Source: Paenibacillus andongensis
GTDB taxonomy: Bacteria > Bacillota > Bacilli > Paenibacillales > NBRC-103111
Assembly (NCBI RefSeq): GCF_025369935.1
Contig: NZ_CP104467.1
Coordinates: forward strand, 2,053,001 to 2,117,000
Length of the DNA: 64,000 nt
Direction of reading: 5' to 3'
Part shown: one piece after another, positions 34,434 through 42,009 of the stretch
Layout: every line of letters begins with the position of its first letter
How positions within the stretch are numbered: the first letter of the stretch is position 1
Notes under the pieces: generated by a model
The model's database searches: none
What the model saw: only the letters and a program-made list of their open reading frames with translations
Told to the model about the DNA's origin: nothing
Position numbers and translations under genes: made by a program

Positions 34434-35381
34434 ATGGAAAAACAAACAGAAGGAATTCACCATATAACGGCTTTTGTAAAGAATGCTCAAAAAAATGTGG
34501 ACTTTTATGCAGGGGTACTAGGTCTGAGACTTGTAAAAAAAACGATCAACTTTGACGCTCCGGAAGTTTATCATTTGTATTTCGGTAATGAATCAGGTCG
34601 TCCAGGTACCGTAATCACATTCTTTCCATTTGAGTTGGGTCGTAAAGGGCGTATTGGTGGAGGACAGGTCGGTATAACAACATATGTCGTTCCTTTAGGT
34701 GCACTCGATTTTTGGAAAGAACGCCTAGAAAGCTTTCATGTTCCTTATTCTTTGAAGACGAGGTTTGATGAGAATTACTTAACATTTTCAGATCCGGATG
34801 GTTTACAGCTAGAGATTGTAGAGCGCGAGGAAGGAGATTTGAGTCAGTGGTCGTTTGGTGGTGTTTCAATAGATAAAGCTATCAAAGGTTTTGGCGGCGC
34901 TGTCCTGTATAGTACCGCACCCGAAAAAACGATGAATGTCCTAGAGCAAGTCTTGGGTCTTCAAAAGGTGAACCAAGAAGGGGATTTTATTCGCTATAAA
35001 TCGACAGCGAGTATTGGTAATGTTATTGACGTAAACATTGCGGCAATGGAGTGGGGCATAAGTGGAGCCGGTACTGTTCATCATATTGCATGGCGCGCAA
35101 AGGATGATGAAGATCATGCTTCATGGAGAACACATGTAGAGCAACATGGCTTCCATCCCACAGACGTTATCGACCGACAATATTTCAATGCGATTTATTT
35201 TCGTGAAGAAGGCGGCATCCTGTTTGAAATTGCTACGGATCCACCAGGTTTTGCAGTAGATGAGCAATCAGATGTATTAGGTGAAAAACTGATGCTTCCG
35301 GAATGGTTTGAAGCTGACCGTGCAGAAATCGCAAAAGGTTTATCACCTATCCAAGTACGTGCGATGGAGTCAGATAAATGA
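34434..35381 (+). CDS. Ring-cleaving dioxygenase, VOC family (MhqO-like), copy 2
   Basis: The protein has 315 residues, ATG 34434 with AAGGAGTG upstream. Same two vicinal-oxygen-chelate modules and metal residues as copy 1 (GIHHITAF, VHHIAWRA, FEIATDP). Only about a dozen substitutions and one indel in the first ~222 residues, then sharply higher divergence (DDEDHASWRTHVEQHGFHPT against DYEDHEAWRSHVENSGFHPT). It overlaps the YjdI-like gene by ATGA, so the downstream partner differs from copy 1. Expected to open hydroquinone or catechol rings. Confidence 0.9.
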   Translation: MEKQTEGIHHITAFVKNAQKNVDFYAGVLGLRLVKKTINFDAPEVYHLYFGNESGRPGTVITFFPFELGRKGRIGGGQVGITTYVVPLGALDFWKERLESFHVPYSLKTRFDENYLTFSDPDGLQLEIVEREEGDLSQWSFGGVSIDKAIKGFGGAVLYSTAPEKTMNVLEQVLGLQKVNQEGDFIRYKSTASIGNVIDVNIAAMEWGISGAGTVHHIAWRAKDDEDHASWRTHVEQHGFHPTDVIDRQYFNAIYFREEGGILFEIATDPPGFAVDEQSDVLGEKLMLPEWFEADRAEIAKGLSPIQVRAMESDK

Positions 35382-35608
35382 AAAGTGAAGAATTCAAAAT
35401 ATATAAAGGGAAAGATATTGATGTTTTGTTTCACTCTGGAAAATGCGGTCATTCGGCAAATTGCGTGAGAGGGTTACCAGGAGTGTTCAACGTTAAAAAG
35501 AAACCATGGATTCAGGCAGATGGAGAAACGGCTGACAAAATCGCAGATCTTATCGATAAATGCCCAAGCGGTGCTTTGCAATATATAAGAAAAGACCATC
35601 AAGCATGA
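35378..35608 (+). CDS. YjdI-like small iron-sulfur (Fer4_19) protein
   Basis: 76 residues. Motifs KCGHSANC (C23, C29) and DKCPSGALQY (C62) match the Fer4_19/YjdI family, proposed to hold a single cluster. It overlaps both neighbours at ATGA junctions. In E. coli yjdI is next to the acetyltransferase gene yjdJ, the same order as here. Role unknown, presumably redox. Confidence 0.85.
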   Translation: MKSEEFKIYKGKDIDVLFHSGKCGHSANCVRGLPGVFNVKKKPWIQADGETADKIADLIDKCPSGALQYIRKDHQA

Positions 35609-35622
35609 ATGGGGTAACAATA

Positions 35623-35898
35623 ATGATTGAAATTAATAAAGATACGAACAGTTTTTATGTAGGAGATCAGGATAAAAGAGAGGCAGAATTACATTATGTT
35701 CCATCTGGGCATGGAATTATAATCGTAGATCACACGTTTGTTTCCGATCGTCTGCGAGGACAAGGGATAGGACAAGAATTGGTTAGGCGCGTAGTCGAGT
35801 TTGCTCGGAAGGAAAGGTTAAAGATTATGCCACTATGTCCTTTCACCAAAAGTCAATTTGACCAACATCAAGATTATGATGACGTATTATTAAAATGA
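35623..35898 (+). CDS. YjdJ-like GNAT N-acetyltransferase
   Basis: 91 residues from ATG 35623 (GGGG 9 nt upstream); an ATG at 35605 in the ATGA overlap is the alternative. It is a minimal GNAT fold of the Gcn5-related YjdJ/YidJ type: IIIVDHTFVSDRLRGQGIGQELVRRVVEFARKERLKIMPLCPF contains the acetyl-CoA loop RGQGIG. Such small enzymes usually have unknown acceptors. Same operon as dioxygenase copy 2. Confidence 0.85.
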   Translation: MIEINKDTNSFYVGDQDKREAELHYVPSGHGIIIVDHTFVSDRLRGQGIGQELVRRVVEFARKERLKIMPLCPFTKSQFDQHQDYDDVLLK

Positions 35899-35940
35899 GA
35901 TATTGATTTTGATATTTTTTGTTGAAAGGAGCGTGTTCAA

Positions 35941-36570
35941 TTGACCGATTTTATTTCAGTGGTTAAAGAGCGAAGATCTGCAAATAAATTTATCCCTGGA
36001 ACAGAAATATCTGAACGAGATCTTGACGAGATTTTTAATCTTGTAAAATTTTCCCCTTCGGCATTTAATTTACAGCATACTCATTATTTGGTGGTGAAAG
36101 ACCCCGTTATCAAAGAAGAAGTATATCAAGCTGCATTTAAACAATATAAGGTCCAGTCGGCATCCGCAGCAATTCTAGTACTTGGCTCCATGGATGCTTA
36201 TAAGGATGCAGCAAGAATAAATGAGGGTTTTCTTAATCTAGGGGTCATGAATAAACAAGAATACAATATGACTGTCGAATCGGTTACAGCATTTTATGAA
36301 GATAGAGGAGAAAGCTTTATGCGGGATGAGGCGATTCGTAACGCTTCCTTATCTGCACAGTTATTTATGCTCGCCGCAAAGGAAAAAGGTTGGGATACAT
36401 GTCCGATGATCGGTTTTGATCCTGAATTGATGCGGCAAGCACTCCATATTCCTGATCGATATGTGCCTGTCCTATTAGTTGCAATAGGTAAGGAGGATAC
36501 GGCCAAACAGCGGCCTCGAGGTTATCGTAAACCTGTTCGTGAGTTTGTTAGTTTTAATCAATTTAAATAG
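35941..36570 (+). CDS. Nitroreductase family protein (MhqN-like)
   Basis: 209 residues from TTG 35941 (AAAGGAGCG upstream). FMN-binding nitroreductase motifs: VVKERRSANKFIPG at the N-terminus, FSPSAFNLQHTHYLVV, GWDTCPMIGFDPELMRQAL and RPRGYRKPV at the end. MhqN of B. subtilis has the same size and accompanies MhqO/MhqD in the quinone regulon. Expected to reduce quinones or nitro-aromatics with NAD(P)H and FMN. Confidence 0.88.
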   Translation: MTDFISVVKERRSANKFIPGTEISERDLDEIFNLVKFSPSAFNLQHTHYLVVKDPVIKEEVYQAAFKQYKVQSASAAILVLGSMDAYKDAARINEGFLNLGVMNKQEYNMTVESVTAFYEDRGESFMRDEAIRNASLSAQLFMLAAKEKGWDTCPMIGFDPELMRQALHIPDRYVPVLLVAIGKEDTAKQRPRGYRKPVREFVSFNQFK

Positions 36571-36590
36571 CTGATAAGGAGAGTTCTAAA

Positions 36591-37289
36591 ATGATCCAGG
36601 TATTCCCGGCAGACTCCCGGTTTAACGTAGATCATGGATGGCTGCGCAGCCGTTTAAGCTTCTCGTTCGGCAATTATTATGACCCTAATAACACCGAATT
36701 TGGGGTTTTGCGAGTATGCAATGACGATGACGTAGATCCCGGCAAAGGATTTGGCGCCCACCCGCATAGTGATATGGAGATCGTGACAATCGTACTTTCA
36801 GGATCCGTCCGTCATGAGGACAATTTGGGCAACACGGAAGTAACGAGGATTGGGGAAGTGCAGCGAATGAGCGCGGGATCCGGAGTTGTTCATGCTGAAT
36901 ACAACGCTTCGCAGGATGAGCCGATGAGAATTCTTCAATTATGGTTCATGCCAAATGAACGGGGATTAGATCCTTCCTACGAAACCCGCAGGTACAATTC
37001 AGAGAAGTTGAAGAATGCCTTGCTTCCCGTCGTTGATTCGCAGGGATCAGAGCAGATTGTTAAAATCCATCAAGACCTAACTCTCTATTTATGCAAATTG
37101 GACAAGGATAAAGAGATTACCTTTCGGCAGGAAGAGGGACGCAAGATATTCCTTTTCGTTATTGAGGGACGAATTGCAGTGAATCATACTCAGTTAGGTG
37201 AAGGGGATACGGCTCGAATCGAATCTTTGTCTCACTTGAGCATCATGGCGGAGGAAAATGCATTTCTAATGCTGATTGACCTTCCATAA
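36591..37289 (+). CDS. Pirin-family bicupin (quercetinase-like)
   Basis: 232 residues, 20 nt after the nitroreductase. The N-terminal cupin has HPHSDMEIVT (H57, H59, E63) and VVHAEYN (H101, E103), the metal-binding residues of pirins. The C-terminal cupin is less conserved. Bacterial pirins such as YhaK/YhhW are oxidant-sensitive or have quercetin 2,3-dioxygenase activity. Context of aromatic ring cleavage fits a dioxygenase role. Confidence 0.88.
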   Translation: MIQVFPADSRFNVDHGWLRSRLSFSFGNYYDPNNTEFGVLRVCNDDDVDPGKGFGAHPHSDMEIVTIVLSGSVRHEDNLGNTEVTRIGEVQRMSAGSGVVHAEYNASQDEPMRILQLWFMPNERGLDPSYETRRYNSEKLKNALLPVVDSQGSEQIVKIHQDLTLYLCKLDKDKEITFRQEEGRKIFLFVIEGRIAVNHTQLGEGDTARIESLSHLSIMAEENAFLMLIDLP

Positions 37290-37313
37290 GAACGAATAGG
37301 AGGGTTTGTTTGT

Positions 37314-37640
37314 ATGAAAGAGGCACTTGTGGTTAGGCACTCGGTTGGCGGTAGAACATTTATTCATACCGAACAACAACCCATGGAATATTCGGTGACG
37401 CGTATGGATCAGGGTTGGAGAATTGCTTTAATCCTTACACAGGACGTGGATATTCAAGAGATTCTCCGTTGGAAACAGGAATTGAATGTGTTTCTTTTTC
37501 GGGAATATGAGGATCAACCTACGCATAAAATTTGGTTTTATGTCAAAGAAGGTCCTGTGACGTACGACGTTCAGCTCAAGCAGCTTACGATTTTCGCCGA
37601 ATCTCGGATCGAGTATATTCCGAATGAATTTGGCATATAA
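37314..37640 (+). CDS. Hypothetical protein
   Basis: 108 residues with GGAGGG upstream. I do not recognise the family. It is soluble, rich in beta-prone stretches and aromatic residues (GGRTFIHTEQQPMEYSVTR; IWFYVKEGPVTYDVQL), without cysteines, signal peptide or membrane helix. It lies between pirin and GAPDH genes in the same direction with short gaps, so it probably belongs to the stress operon. Confidence 0.7.
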   Translation: MKEALVVRHSVGGRTFIHTEQQPMEYSVTRMDQGWRIALILTQDVDIQEILRWKQELNVFLFREYEDQPTHKIWFYVKEGPVTYDVQLKQLTIFAESRIEYIPNEFGI

Positions 37641-37689
37641 GCAAGGATGACTAAGAAAATGTTAAATCATTTTCAACGGAGGGGTAACG

Positions 37690-38688
37690 ATGGGTAAAAT
37701 AGCCATATTTGGATTTGGACGTATTGGAAGGCAATTATTAAGAGTCGCTTTGCAGGATCAACTTTTCGTACCGGTTTCCATTTCAGATATTAAAGATGAA
37801 GCGACGCTTGCCGCTCTATTCGAAGTGGACACCAACTATAAACGCTGGCAAGAAGAGGTCTCAGGACATGAAGGTCTTATGGTTATCGGCGGGCGGGAAA
37901 TTCAGTTCATCAATTCGTCGAAAGAAGTTCCGGATTGGAAGGCCTTAGATGTAGATCTGGTCATCGACTGTACAGGCCGAGCCGTTACCCGTGCTATTGC
38001 TCAAATCCATTTGGATCGAGGAGCAAATAGAGTACTGGTTAGCGGTCCTAGCAAGAGTCTTGAAGATTGTGATGCAGTATTGCTTAAAGGAATCAATCTG
38101 GATAGCTTCGACCCGGAAAAGCACAAAATCATTAGTATGGCGAGTTGCACGACGAATGCACTAGCTCCTGTCGTCAAAATCGTAAGAGAAAACTTCGGAA
38201 TCAAGTATGGTCTATTCTCGACCGTCCATTCCTATACAAACACGCAATCGCTAACGGATCAGCCTATGAAGGATCGACGGGATTCATGGGCCGCTGCGGA
38301 AAATATCATTCCTTCTTCATCTGGAGCCGCAAGAGCCCTTAAATTCATCTGGAACGATTTACAGATAACAGGTAAGGCATACCGAATTCCAACGCGTACC
38401 GGAAGTATTGCAGAATTAAATCTTGTTACGGAAAAGCCGTGTACGGCACAACAGGTCAACGATATTTTCCGCAATGCCGCAACAGAGGGACAGTTGAAGG
38501 GAGTCCTGGATGTTTTAGAAGGCGAATGGGCATCATCTCGTATCGTTGGCGATTCCCATTCCTCCATCATTGACCTACCATTGACTCAAGTACAGGGTGA
38601 ACTCCTGTCCGTTGCAACATGGTACGATAATGAATGGGGTTACGCTTCACGATTAGCTGAAGTAGCGGCTTATCTAGTAAATAAGTGA
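37690..38688 (+). CDS. Glyceraldehyde-3-phosphate dehydrogenase paralogue (GapB-like)
   Basis: 332 residues with GGAGGGG upstream. NAD(P)-binding GFGRIGRQLLR, catalytic C153 in SMASCTTNALAP (usual SNASCTTN), H180 in STVHSYTNTQ, and the phosphate loop region IIPSSSGAARALKF, ending WYDNEWGYASRL. HSYTN is typical of GapB/erythrose-4-phosphate dehydrogenase-like forms. The central glycolytic gapA is normally with pgk and tpi, which are not here, so this is an accessory form. Position in the electrophile-stress cluster suggests a replacement for quinone- or peroxide-inactivated GAPDH, an inference. Confidence 0.85.
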   Translation: MGKIAIFGFGRIGRQLLRVALQDQLFVPVSISDIKDEATLAALFEVDTNYKRWQEEVSGHEGLMVIGGREIQFINSSKEVPDWKALDVDLVIDCTGRAVTRAIAQIHLDRGANRVLVSGPSKSLEDCDAVLLKGINLDSFDPEKHKIISMASCTTNALAPVVKIVRENFGIKYGLFSTVHSYTNTQSLTDQPMKDRRDSWAAAENIIPSSSGAARALKFIWNDLQITGKAYRIPTRTGSIAELNLVTEKPCTAQQVNDIFRNAATEGQLKGVLDVLEGEWASSRIVGDSHSSIIDLPLTQVQGELLSVATWYDNEWGYASRLAEVAAYLVNK

Positions 38689-38720
38689 TAGTGATAATAT
38701 CCATAAATAAGATGACATTT

Positions 38721-38750
38721 AGGGCTATCGAACATGACCGATAGTCCTTT
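38721..38750 (+). terminator. Likely terminator after the GAPDH gene
   Basis: GGGCTATCG pairs with CGATAGTCC and is followed by TTT. Confidence 0.55.
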
Positions 38751-38799
38751 ACCTCGTTATTTAGTGAATATGAAATCAAATAAAGGGAGTTTTGAGGTT

Positions 38800-39888
38800 A
38801 TGGTTGAGAAAAAGGTAACCTGGTTGGAGCTTTTTTACGATCTGCTTTTTGTAGCAGCCGTATCAAAAGCAAACCACGTTTTACTGCATGTCGATCATGG
38901 GAGCATTTCCATTGAATACTTAACCAAATTTGTTTTAATTTTCATTCCAATCTGGTGGGCATGGGTAGGACAAACTCTCTTTAATAATCGTTTTGGCCAA
39001 GATATCGTTACTCATAGGATATTCATGTTCCTACAACTATTCTTTGTTTTAATTATGACGGCAAGCCTATCCGTTAATTTTGATCACTTCTATATTCCCT
39101 TTTTTGTAGGCTATATTGGTTCGAGAGCACTGACAGCTATTCAATATCTAACTGTACACAAAGCAACAGGCACACATCAACAAAAGACCGCTCAATACTT
39201 GGGGACTCGCTTTTGGATCGGAATATTGATATCTTCCTGCTCGCTATTCTTTGATTCATGGATCCGTTACGCGATTCTGTATGCGGGAATTGCTGTAGAT
39301 ATTTTGCTGCCGTTACTCGGCCGGCGGTACCTGGTGAAAACACCCATACATACCCATCACTTATTGGAACGCTTTGCCTTGTTTACACTTATTCTTCTTG
39401 GTGAATCAGTGATCAGTATACTTGCTGTTTTGCAGTCAAGTGACTGGACTTTGCCATCCATTTTGTTTGCCTCATTTACATGTATATTCGTTATTGCCAT
39501 GTGGTGGCAATATTTTGATCATATTGAACGGAAAGTGAGTAAAGAAATACAAACTGCCGGCCAAACGATTATTTATGGCCATCTTTTCATTTATTTATCC
39601 ATGAGTACGATAGCTGCTTCGATCCAATTGTTATTTAAGGAACAACTCAATTATCCATTCATGTTGGGTTTTATTTTTGGATCCGTACTGCTTTATTTTA
39701 TTTCTACATCACTGGTATTCCACCGATATAGACAAGAACGTCTACGCTTGAAGCACAATCATTTGGGGATATTATTAGGGATAATTGGATGTTTTATCGC
39801 GTTGGACTTGATTATTCATGTACCTAATTATGCAATCATTGGAGAGATAATGGTGTTTTTTATCGTATACGCAAAATTAACGACTTGA
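38800..39888 (+). CDS. ltrA: LtrA family membrane protein (low temperature requirement protein A)
   Basis: 362-363 residues from ATG 38800 (AAGGGAG about 10 nt upstream; ATG 38770 is possible). The start VEKKVTWLELFYDLLFVAAVSK and ERFALFTLILLGESVISI are signatures of the LtrA family. About nine to ten hydrophobic helices. First described in Listeria for growth in the cold; molecular function unknown. It follows the GAPDH terminator and is probably independent. Confidence 0.85.
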   Translation: MVEKKVTWLELFYDLLFVAAVSKANHVLLHVDHGSISIEYLTKFVLIFIPIWWAWVGQTLFNNRFGQDIVTHRIFMFLQLFFVLIMTASLSVNFDHFYIPFFVGYIGSRALTAIQYLTVHKATGTHQQKTAQYLGTRFWIGILISSCSLFFDSWIRYAILYAGIAVDILLPLLGRRYLVKTPIHTHHLLERFALFTLILLGESVISILAVLQSSDWTLPSILFASFTCIFVIAMWWQYFDHIERKVSKEIQTAGQTIIYGHLFIYLSMSTIAASIQLLFKEQLNYPFMLGFIFGSVLLYFISTSLVFHRYRQERLRLKHNHLGILLGIIGCFIALDLIIHVPNYAIIGEIMVFFIVYAKLTT

Positions 39889-40038
39889 GTTTTTATTACT
39901 GGATGAAGAGAAAAGTTGATGTGAGAGAAAAAGCAAGTACAGGCACTTCTAGGCTCACACCCACATACACTAATACTAATCTATAAGCGGATGCTTCCTA
40001 AACAGCTATGATCCGCTACACTGAAGGGGGTGGCTGGA

Positions 40039-40740
40039 ATGCCTGGATTGTTTAGTGCAATTGCTTTATTAATCAAACAATTAACTTTGCTCGTATCCTA
40101 TGTCAAGAACAATGCGTTTCCACAACCTCTTACCGAGGAAGAAGAAGAAAAACATCTTAGGCTCATGGCTGAAGGAAATGATCATTCCAGAAATAAATTG
40201 ATTGAGCATAATTTAAGATTAGTTGCCCATATAGTCAAAAAATTCGACAATACAGGAGAAGATTTGGAGGATTTGATCTCGATTGGTACGATCGGATTGA
40301 TCAAAGCCATCGAGTCGTTTTCGCCGAACAAAGGGACCAAGCTCGCGACGTTCGCTGCTCGCTGTATCGAGAACGAGATCCTTATGCATCTGCGCTCGCT
40401 GAAGAAAACGCGCAAAGACGTGTCCTTGCATGATCCCATCGGAACGGACAAAGAGGGGAATGAAATCACGTTGATCGACATCCTCGGCACGGAAGCGGAT
40501 GATGTGGTGGATAAGGTGCAGCTCAAGATAGAGAAGAGCAAGATCTATAGGAATTTAGAGATTTTGGATGATCGCGAGAAGGAAGTTGTTGTCGGGCGGT
40601 TTGGGCTGGAACTTGGCGGGGAAGAGCGGACGCAGCGGGAGATAGCGAAGGAGTTGGGCATTTCGCGGTCTTATGTATCGCGGATTGAGAAGCGGGCGTT
40701 GATGAAGCTGTATCATGAGTTTTATAAGGCGAAGCGGTAA
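40039..40740 (+). CDS. sigK: Sporulation sigma factor SigK (pro-sigma-K), uninterrupted
   Basis: 233 residues from ATG 40039 (AAGGGGG upstream). The hydrophobic N-terminus ([27 protein letters not shown]) matches the pro-sequence removed by SpoIVFB. Region 2 is [43 protein letters not shown]; region 4 helix-turn-helix is [24 protein letters not shown]. It directs late mother-cell transcription. There is no skin-type insertion splitting the gene, unlike B. subtilis. CATACACT at about 39963 resembles a SigE -10, but no matching -35 is evident. Confidence 0.93.
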   Translation: MPGLFSAIALLIKQLTLLVSYVKNNAFPQPLTEEEEEKHLRLMAEGNDHSRNKLIEHNLRLVAHIVKKFDNTGEDLEDLISIGTIGLIKAIESFSPNKGTKLATFAARCIENEILMHLRSLKKTRKDVSLHDPIGTDKEGNEITLIDILGTEADDVVDKVQLKIEKSKIYRNLEILDDREKEVVVGRFGLELGGEERTQREIAKELGISRSYVSRIEKRALMKLYHEFYKAKR

Positions 40741-40800
40741 GGGATATGAATCAGATACTTCATTTATTTGGACCCTGTGCAAGTAATGGAGGTGAAGGTT

Positions 40801-41475
40801 ATGTCGTTAATCCATATCGAGAAGGCTAGTAAATACTATACGATGGGCGAGGAAACGATTAAAGCATTAGATGATGTCTCGTTAGATATTGATCATGGAG
40901 AATTCGTGGCCATCATGGGACCGTCAGGTTCCGGCAAATCCACACTAATGAACATCATAGGGTGTTTGGATATTGTAGATAAAGGTGTTTATGACCTTGA
41001 TGGTCAAGCAATAAACGTGCTTAAGGATTCACAGCTAGCTGAGATTCGCAATCAGAAGATTGGATTTGTTTTTCAGAGTTTTAACCTGCTGCCGAGATTA
41101 AGTGCCTATGAGAATGTGGAGTTGCCTTTGATTTATCGGGGGCTGAGCAAAAAGGAAAGAGAGCCACTGGTTTTAGATGCCCTTGAATCGGTGGACTTGC
41201 TGGATCGCAAGGAGCATTTTCCACCAGAGTTATCTGGTGGGCAGCAGCAGCGTGTTGCTATTGCGCGAACATTGGCAGGAGATCCTCCGATTATTTTGGC
41301 AGATGAGCCTACGGGAGCGTTAGATTCTAAGACAGGTGTGGAGATTTTAAACATTTTAAAGAGATTAAATGCGCAAGGTCGGACGATCATTCTGATTACG
41401 CATGACTTTTCGATTGCTCAGCAGGCGAAGCGGATTGTGCGGTTTCGGGATGGGCAGTTGAATGAAGTTGTTTAG
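40801..41475 (+). CDS. MacB/LolD-type ABC transporter ATP-binding protein
   Basis: 224 residues from ATG 40801 (GGAGGTGAAGG upstream). Walker A GPSGSGKST, Q-loop VFQSFNLLPRLSAYENV, signature LSGGQQQRVAIARTLA, Walker B IILADEPTGALD and H-loop TH. This class energises MacB-type exporters or lipoprotein/peptide export. No permease gene follows: a terminator comes right after, so it is an orphan here. The 60-bp gap to sigK leaves co-transcription possible but not shown. Confidence 0.88.
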   Translation: MSLIHIEKASKYYTMGEETIKALDDVSLDIDHGEFVAIMGPSGSGKSTLMNIIGCLDIVDKGVYDLDGQAINVLKDSQLAEIRNQKIGFVFQSFNLLPRLSAYENVELPLIYRGLSKKEREPLVLDALESVDLLDRKEHFPPELSGGQQQRVAIARTLAGDPPIILADEPTGALDSKTGVEILNILKRLNAQGRTIILITHDFSIAQQAKRIVRFRDGQLNEVV

Positions 41476-41484
41476 TGTTTATTA

Positions 41485-41522
41485 GGCCGGAACTCCAAAC
41501 AAGGGGTTCCGGTTTGTTTTAT
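41485..41522 (+). terminator. Terminator after the ABC ATPase gene
   Basis: CCGGAAC (41487-41493) pairs with GTTCCGG (41506-41512), followed by TTTGTTTT. Confidence 0.8.
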
Positions 41523-41937
41523 TTTCTTTGAGTATTCAATGAAAAATTTTAAAAAAATGAGATGAATTTAGAAAATGACGTTCGACAAGGTGACTCGGGT
41601 GAAAAGTCTAACTTCATGAAAGTACCTACAACCAAACCTTGTTAAATCAAGGCTTTTTTGCTTCTGTAGCGATATTTTGTCGTTTTTTTGGCGACAAGAA
41701 TATCCCTACAAACTATGCCAACGACAAGAAACTCCCTATAGAATAAGCAATTTTGTATGAGGTGAAATTTTTGTTGTAATACTAATCAAAATTTTGTCAA
41801 TTAGGATGAATTCAAGTGTTACTAAATTTCCAGAACAAAGTAAAGCAATATCACCAGATCGGCAATGCTTATCATCAATTTATTTCATTAAACGTGAAGT
41901 TCCCTTCAAAAGTTTAATATAGCAGAAAAATAATTAG
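41523..41937. other. Unassigned intergenic region with repeats and hairpins
   Basis: A 27-codon frame (41562-41645, no good ribosome binding site) ends in a small hairpin CCTTG/CAAGG followed by CTTTTTT. Then GATATTTTGTCG and CGACAAGAATATC form an imperfect inverted repeat around a T-run (about 41672-41704). The right arm CGACAAGAATATCCCTA recurs as CGACAAGAAACTCCCTA about 33 bp later. No gene is convincing. Confidence 0.5.
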
Positions 41938-41966
41938 TTGAAGTTTCATTCCTACTTATGTACACT
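41938..41966 (+). promoter_or_regulatory. Putative promoter of the YesM-to-dehydrogenase operon
   Basis: TTGAAG (41938-41943), 17 bp, TACACT (41961-41966). The start point would be about 35 nt before the kinase start. Confidence 0.5.
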
Positions 41967-42009
41967 GCATTTAAAATAGTTGAACCGCTTGATGAAGGGA
42001 ACTTTAATG

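Noticed and set aside
40039..40740. A skin-like element in sigK
   Set aside because: The gene is complete and uninterrupted from pro-sequence to C-terminus.
41562..41645. 27-codon ORF ending in a terminator
   Set aside because: No ribosome binding site and no recognisable similarity; reported only as part of an unassigned region.
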